Assembly (NCBI RefSeq): GCF_010723735.1
Contig: NZ_BLLB01000002.1
Span: forward strand, 1,736,001 to 1,800,000
DNA length: 64,000 nt
Direction: 5' to 3'
Origin: Mycolicibacterium hippocampi
GTDB lineage: Bacteria > Actinomycetota > Actinomycetes > Mycobacteriales > Mycobacteriaceae
Part shown: one piece after another, positions 60,636 to 64,000 of the stretch
How the letters are laid out: each line of letters begins with the position of its first letter
Numbering within the stretch: the first letter of the stretch is position 1
Notes under the pieces: model-generated
Seen by the model: the letters and a program-made list of their open reading frames with translations, nothing else
The model's database searches: none
Told to the model about the DNA's origin: nothing
Translations under genes and position numbers: made by a program

Positions 60636-61490
60636 ATGCGTGCACGGGTGGTGCCGATACTGGCAGCGGGGCTCGTGGTGGTGGGTTGCGGTGGCGCCCA
60701 ACAGCAGCCGGAGGTGACGACCTCCCCGCCGGGGAATTCCACGGCCCCGGGTGCGGCCGCCGAGGGCGATGCGCCGGCCGACGACGGCGTGATGACATTC
60801 ACCTACGAAGACGCCGACAGTCCCGAGGCGGTCGCCGGGCGCACGCTGATGCAGGACAACCAACTGCTCGAGGACCTTTCCGACGACATCAACGAAGGCC
60901 TGATGCTGCCCACCGACATCGCGCTGCTGGGCGCGCAGTGTGACGAGGCGAACGCCTTCTGGGATCCGGAGGACCAGTCGATCACGCTGTGCTATGAGGA
61001 CGCCGCTCTGGCGCAGGAGATCTTCACCGAGGCAGGCGATCCCGACCCCGTCGCCTCGGCGCTGAACTCGGAGTACGCGACCTTCTACCACGAGGTCGGT
61101 CACATGGTGATCAGCATCTACGAGCTGCCCGCCACCGGCCGCGAGGAGGATGTCGCCGACCAGCTCGCCGCATACGTACTCCTGCAGCCCGACGACGGCG
61201 GCGAGCCGGACCCGGAGTCGGTGCAGGCGGTCAAGGACTTCGCGCGGACTTTCAGTGCGTCCGGGGACCAGCGGGTGGAGTTGAGTCCGGAGGATTTTGC
61301 GGACGTGCATTCGCTCGACGAGACGCGGGTGTTCAACCTGCAGTGCTGGATCTACGGATCGAATCCCGACGCCAACGGTGACCTCGTCGCGTCGGGCGAC
61401 CTGCCCGCTGACCGTGCGGACGGCTGTGAGGACGAGTGGATCCTCCTCGACAGGTCGTGGTCGACGCTGCTGGAGCCGTACTTCAAGTGA
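60636..61490 (+). CDS. DUF4344 putative metallopeptidase lipoprotein
   Basis: A 284-residue exported protein. The lipobox L-V-V-V-G-C18 follows a short signal peptide, and a Pro/Thr/Ser-rich linker (about 20-50) leads to the catalytic domain. The zinc motif is Y-H152-E-V-G-H156, the H-E-x-x-H signature, and the third ligand may be in R-E-E-D-V-A-D-Q-L-A-A-Y near 169-180. Four or more cysteines (Q-C-D near 101, L-C-Y near 118, Q-C-W and G-C-E late) may form disulfides. It is probably a cell-surface zinc protease of unknown substrate. The ATG has a G-rich stretch (GGAGCGGGG) upstream. Confidence 0.88.
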   Translation: MRARVVPILAAGLVVVGCGGAQQQPEVTTSPPGNSTAPGAAAEGDAPADDGVMTFTYEDADSPEAVAGRTLMQDNQLLEDLSDDINEGLMLPTDIALLGAQCDEANAFWDPEDQSITLCYEDAALAQEIFTEAGDPDPVASALNSEYATFYHEVGHMVISIYELPATGREEDVADQLAAYVLLQPDDGGEPDPESVQAVKDFARTFSASGDQRVELSPEDFADVHSLDETRVFNLQCWIYGSNPDANGDLVASGDLPADRADGCEDEWILLDRSWSTLLEPYFK

Positions 61491-61494
61491 GCTC

Positions 61495-62649
<1,155 letters not shown>

Positions 62650-63330
62650 TCAGCGCGCCGAATTCGTGGTGAGGATCGGGGCTTGGGCCATGAATCGTGG
62701 CGTGCTGCCGCGGTGTTCGTCGGCGGCGTGCACGGTGAGCGGGTGCACCAGGTACATGTCACCCGGCGCGCCCGTCGCGTGCACCACCGGCCGCGCCCGG
62801 CTCGCGCTGTCGACGAGGCCGCCGGCGGTGACCGCGTCCAGCGGCGTCTCGCCGAGCACGGCGGCGGCGTCGTGATGGGAGCCGGCCCGGAGCCGCGTCG
62901 GCGCGTCGTCGATCGTCACCTCCGAGAGCAGCGTCAACAGCAGCATGGTGTGCGGCCTGCCGGTGACCGCCCACGACCCGTCGGGCTGCGGGGTGTTCAG
63001 GTCGATGTGCCAGCCGCGGTCCTCGGCGGGCGGCGTTACCGGGAAGCGCACCGGAATGTTGCCCAATGACCCGCGCGGTTGCCATCCGCCGACACCGCAG
63101 ACCGCGTCCAGTGCGTCGGCGAGACGGGGGCTGCGGACCAGCTCGCCGAACGGTCCCGCTCCCGTCATGTCGGACGCCCACATCACCGGTTGGGCCCACG
63201 TGCTCCGGTCATCGGGTGACACACCGAGTTGCTGCCACAACAGCATCCGGGCGGCGTCGGCGACGGCGCGCGGCGCGGCCTGCTCGACCTTGACGAATCC
63301 GTCGCGTCGGAACGCCTCGACATCGACCAC
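62650..63330 (-). CDS. Phytanoyl-CoA dioxygenase (PhyH)-family protein
   Basis: A 226-residue Fe(II)/2-oxoglutarate-dependent oxygenase-like protein. The metal triad is visible as H108-x-D110 in G-W-H-I-D-L-N and a distal His in V-H-P-L-T-V-H-A-A-D. The Arg for 2-oxoglutarate is probably in T-P-R-F-M near the C-terminus. It is shorter than human PhyH but normal for bacterial members that hydroxylate small molecules. The start is a GTG at 63330. The region upstream contains a 23-bp-arm hairpin. The gene is transcribed in the same direction as the TspO-like gene. Confidence 0.86.
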   Translation of the reverse strand: MVDVEAFRRDGFVKVEQAAPRAVADAARMLLWQQLGVSPDDRSTWAQPVMWASDMTGAGPFGELVRSPRLADALDAVCGVGGWQPRGSLGNIPVRFPVTPPAEDRGWHIDLNTPQPDGSWAVTGRPHTMLLLTLLSEVTIDDAPTRLRAGSHHDAAAVLGETPLDAVTAGGLVDSASRARPVVHATGAPGDMYLVHPLTVHAADEHRGSTPRFMAQAPILTTNSAR

Positions 63331-63377
63331 CCGCCGAGGATGGCATACCAGGCGGGCGGCGCGCCAATGGTTTTCGA

Positions 63378-63442
63378 TCGCCGGAACGGTATTCCAGCAG
63401 GCGCATTCTCGAATTCTCGCTGCTGGAATACCGTTCCGGCGA
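63378..63442. repeat. Long perfect inverted repeat (23-bp arms)
   Basis: The arms at 63378-63400 and 63420-63442 are perfectly complementary, around a 19-base spacer. The left arm begins TCGCCGGAACGG. It lies 27 bp after the TspO-like gene ends. The size and perfection exceed an ordinary terminator, so a mobile palindromic unit or a strong bidirectional hairpin is likely. Confidence 0.85.
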
Positions 63443-63468
63443 AGGGGGTTGGGGGCGCGACGCGGTGC

Positions 63469-63999
63469 TCAGCGACGACGAGCACGCCGAACTCGCAGGG
63501 CGGCGGCGAGCACCACCAGGGCCGCCGCGCCGGCCGTCACCGAGACGACGGTGCTGTCACGCTGGGCGGCGCCGATCGTGATGGCCGCCAGCGCCCACAG
63601 CACGCCGGCGAGGTGACCCCAGGTCCCGCGCAGCATGGTGGTCAGCAACACCGCGAATGCCGCGGCCGCGATCAGAAGCACCAACTGCCACCACACCCCG
63701 GTCGCCGAGACCCCGGAGCCGATCAGCGCGGCAGCCACATTGGCGAAGATCGCCGCGCCCAACCAGCCGAGGTACAGACCGAAGCTCACCGTCGCCAGGG
63801 TTGCCAGCCAGGACGGACAGGTGAGGTCGTCGCGGCGTCGGACCAGCAGCAGCAGGATGTGGGTCAACGCGCCCACCATCACCGCCGCGACCACCACGCT
63901 GGCCCACAGCCAGTCCTGGGCCGCCACCGCGAGCCACCCGCTGTAGCCGACGAACACCAGGCACGCGTCGATCAGCAGGCTGGACTCCCACGGCGAGCC
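63469..63999 (-). CDS. TspO/MBR-like integral membrane protein (5' end outside window)
   Basis: At least 176 codons, with the reading frame open through the window end and no certain start; an internal GTG at 63957 is not needed. The sequence has five or six hydrophobic helices and the segment F-G-L-Y-L-G-W-L-G-A-A-I-F-A-N-V-A-A-A-L, which resembles the aromatic membrane core of TspO-like tryptophan-rich sensory proteins. S-P-W-E-S-S precedes it at the cut end, and the tail is basic (R-V-R-R-A-R-R-R). Tetrapyrrole binding is usual for the family, but this member is not typical and the assignment is tentative. Confidence 0.65.
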   Translation of the reverse strand, partial: GSPWESSLLIDACLVFVGYSGWLAVAAQDWLWASVVVAAVMVGALTHILLLLVRRRDDLTCPSWLATLATVSFGLYLGWLGAAIFANVAAALIGSGVSATGVWWQLVLLIAAAAFAVLLTTMLRGTWGHLAGVLWALAAITIGAAQRDSTVVSVTAGAAALVVLAAALRVRRARRR

Positions 64000-64000
64000 G

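Overview
The window looks like chromosome from a fast-growing mycobacterium (Mycolicibacterium type). The DNA is GC-rich with short intergenic gaps, many GTG starts and several leaderless promoters. The proteins are typical of the group: a PonA2-type penicillin-binding protein with a PASTA domain, an antigen-85-like esterase, a wax ester synthase/DGAT, an EspA/EspE-type ESX protein, an F420-type LLM oxidoreductase, a mycothiol-dependent DinB-fold enzyme, a DesA3-like desaturase and a DUF732 protein. No tRNA, rRNA, CRISPR array, insertion sequence or phage module was seen.

Layout. 0-2.6 kb: two convergent MmyB-type regulators, a methyltransferase remnant and a DUF4262 protein. 2.7-8.3 kb: PonA2-like enzyme, a membrane protein and two hydrolases. 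8.4-14.6 kb: an AT-richer accessory block with an ESX-type protein and overlapping partner, followed by a two-gene McrBC-type restriction system. 15-28 kb: desaturase, NERD-helicase, a VapBC pair, several unknown proteins, a mycothiol-linked enzyme pair, WS/DGAT, VOC protein and TerC. 28-36 kb: YceI, a transmembrane Ser/Thr kinase, a frameshifted molybdopterin oxidoreductase, an E. coli-type IlvD and regulators. 36-42.7 kb: a Wadjet/Mks-type SMC complex (JetC, JetB, JetA) with no JetD, split by a GNAT gene. 42.8-50.8 kb: TetR regulators, a small gene under a near-perfect SOS box, a phytase-like lipoprotein, ALDH, a serine hydrolase and a TetR/VOC divergon with a large operator. 50.9-58.8 kb: threonine aldolase, a TVP38 protein coupled to a Pif1-type helicase with a BRCT tail, and, divergently, a winged-helix protein coupled to a dual AAA/HerA ATPase. 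58.9-64 kb: secreted and redox proteins, an Ag85-like esterase, a PhyH-type oxygenase and a TspO-like membrane protein cut by the window end.

The most unusual feature is a dispersed family of eight palindromic elements, each exactly 61 bp. All eight lie in the same orientation on the + strand whatever the gene direction. Seven sit at or within 20 bp of the 3' end of a gene. One copy changes both sides of the stem together.

The window is rich in DNA-handling and putative defence genes (McrBC, NERD-helicase, VapBC, JetABC, Pif1-BRCT, AAA-HerA). They are spread through housekeeping genes rather than packed in one island. The winged-helix/AAA-HerA pair and the JetABC locus with twin promoters are the best candidates for poorly described systems.
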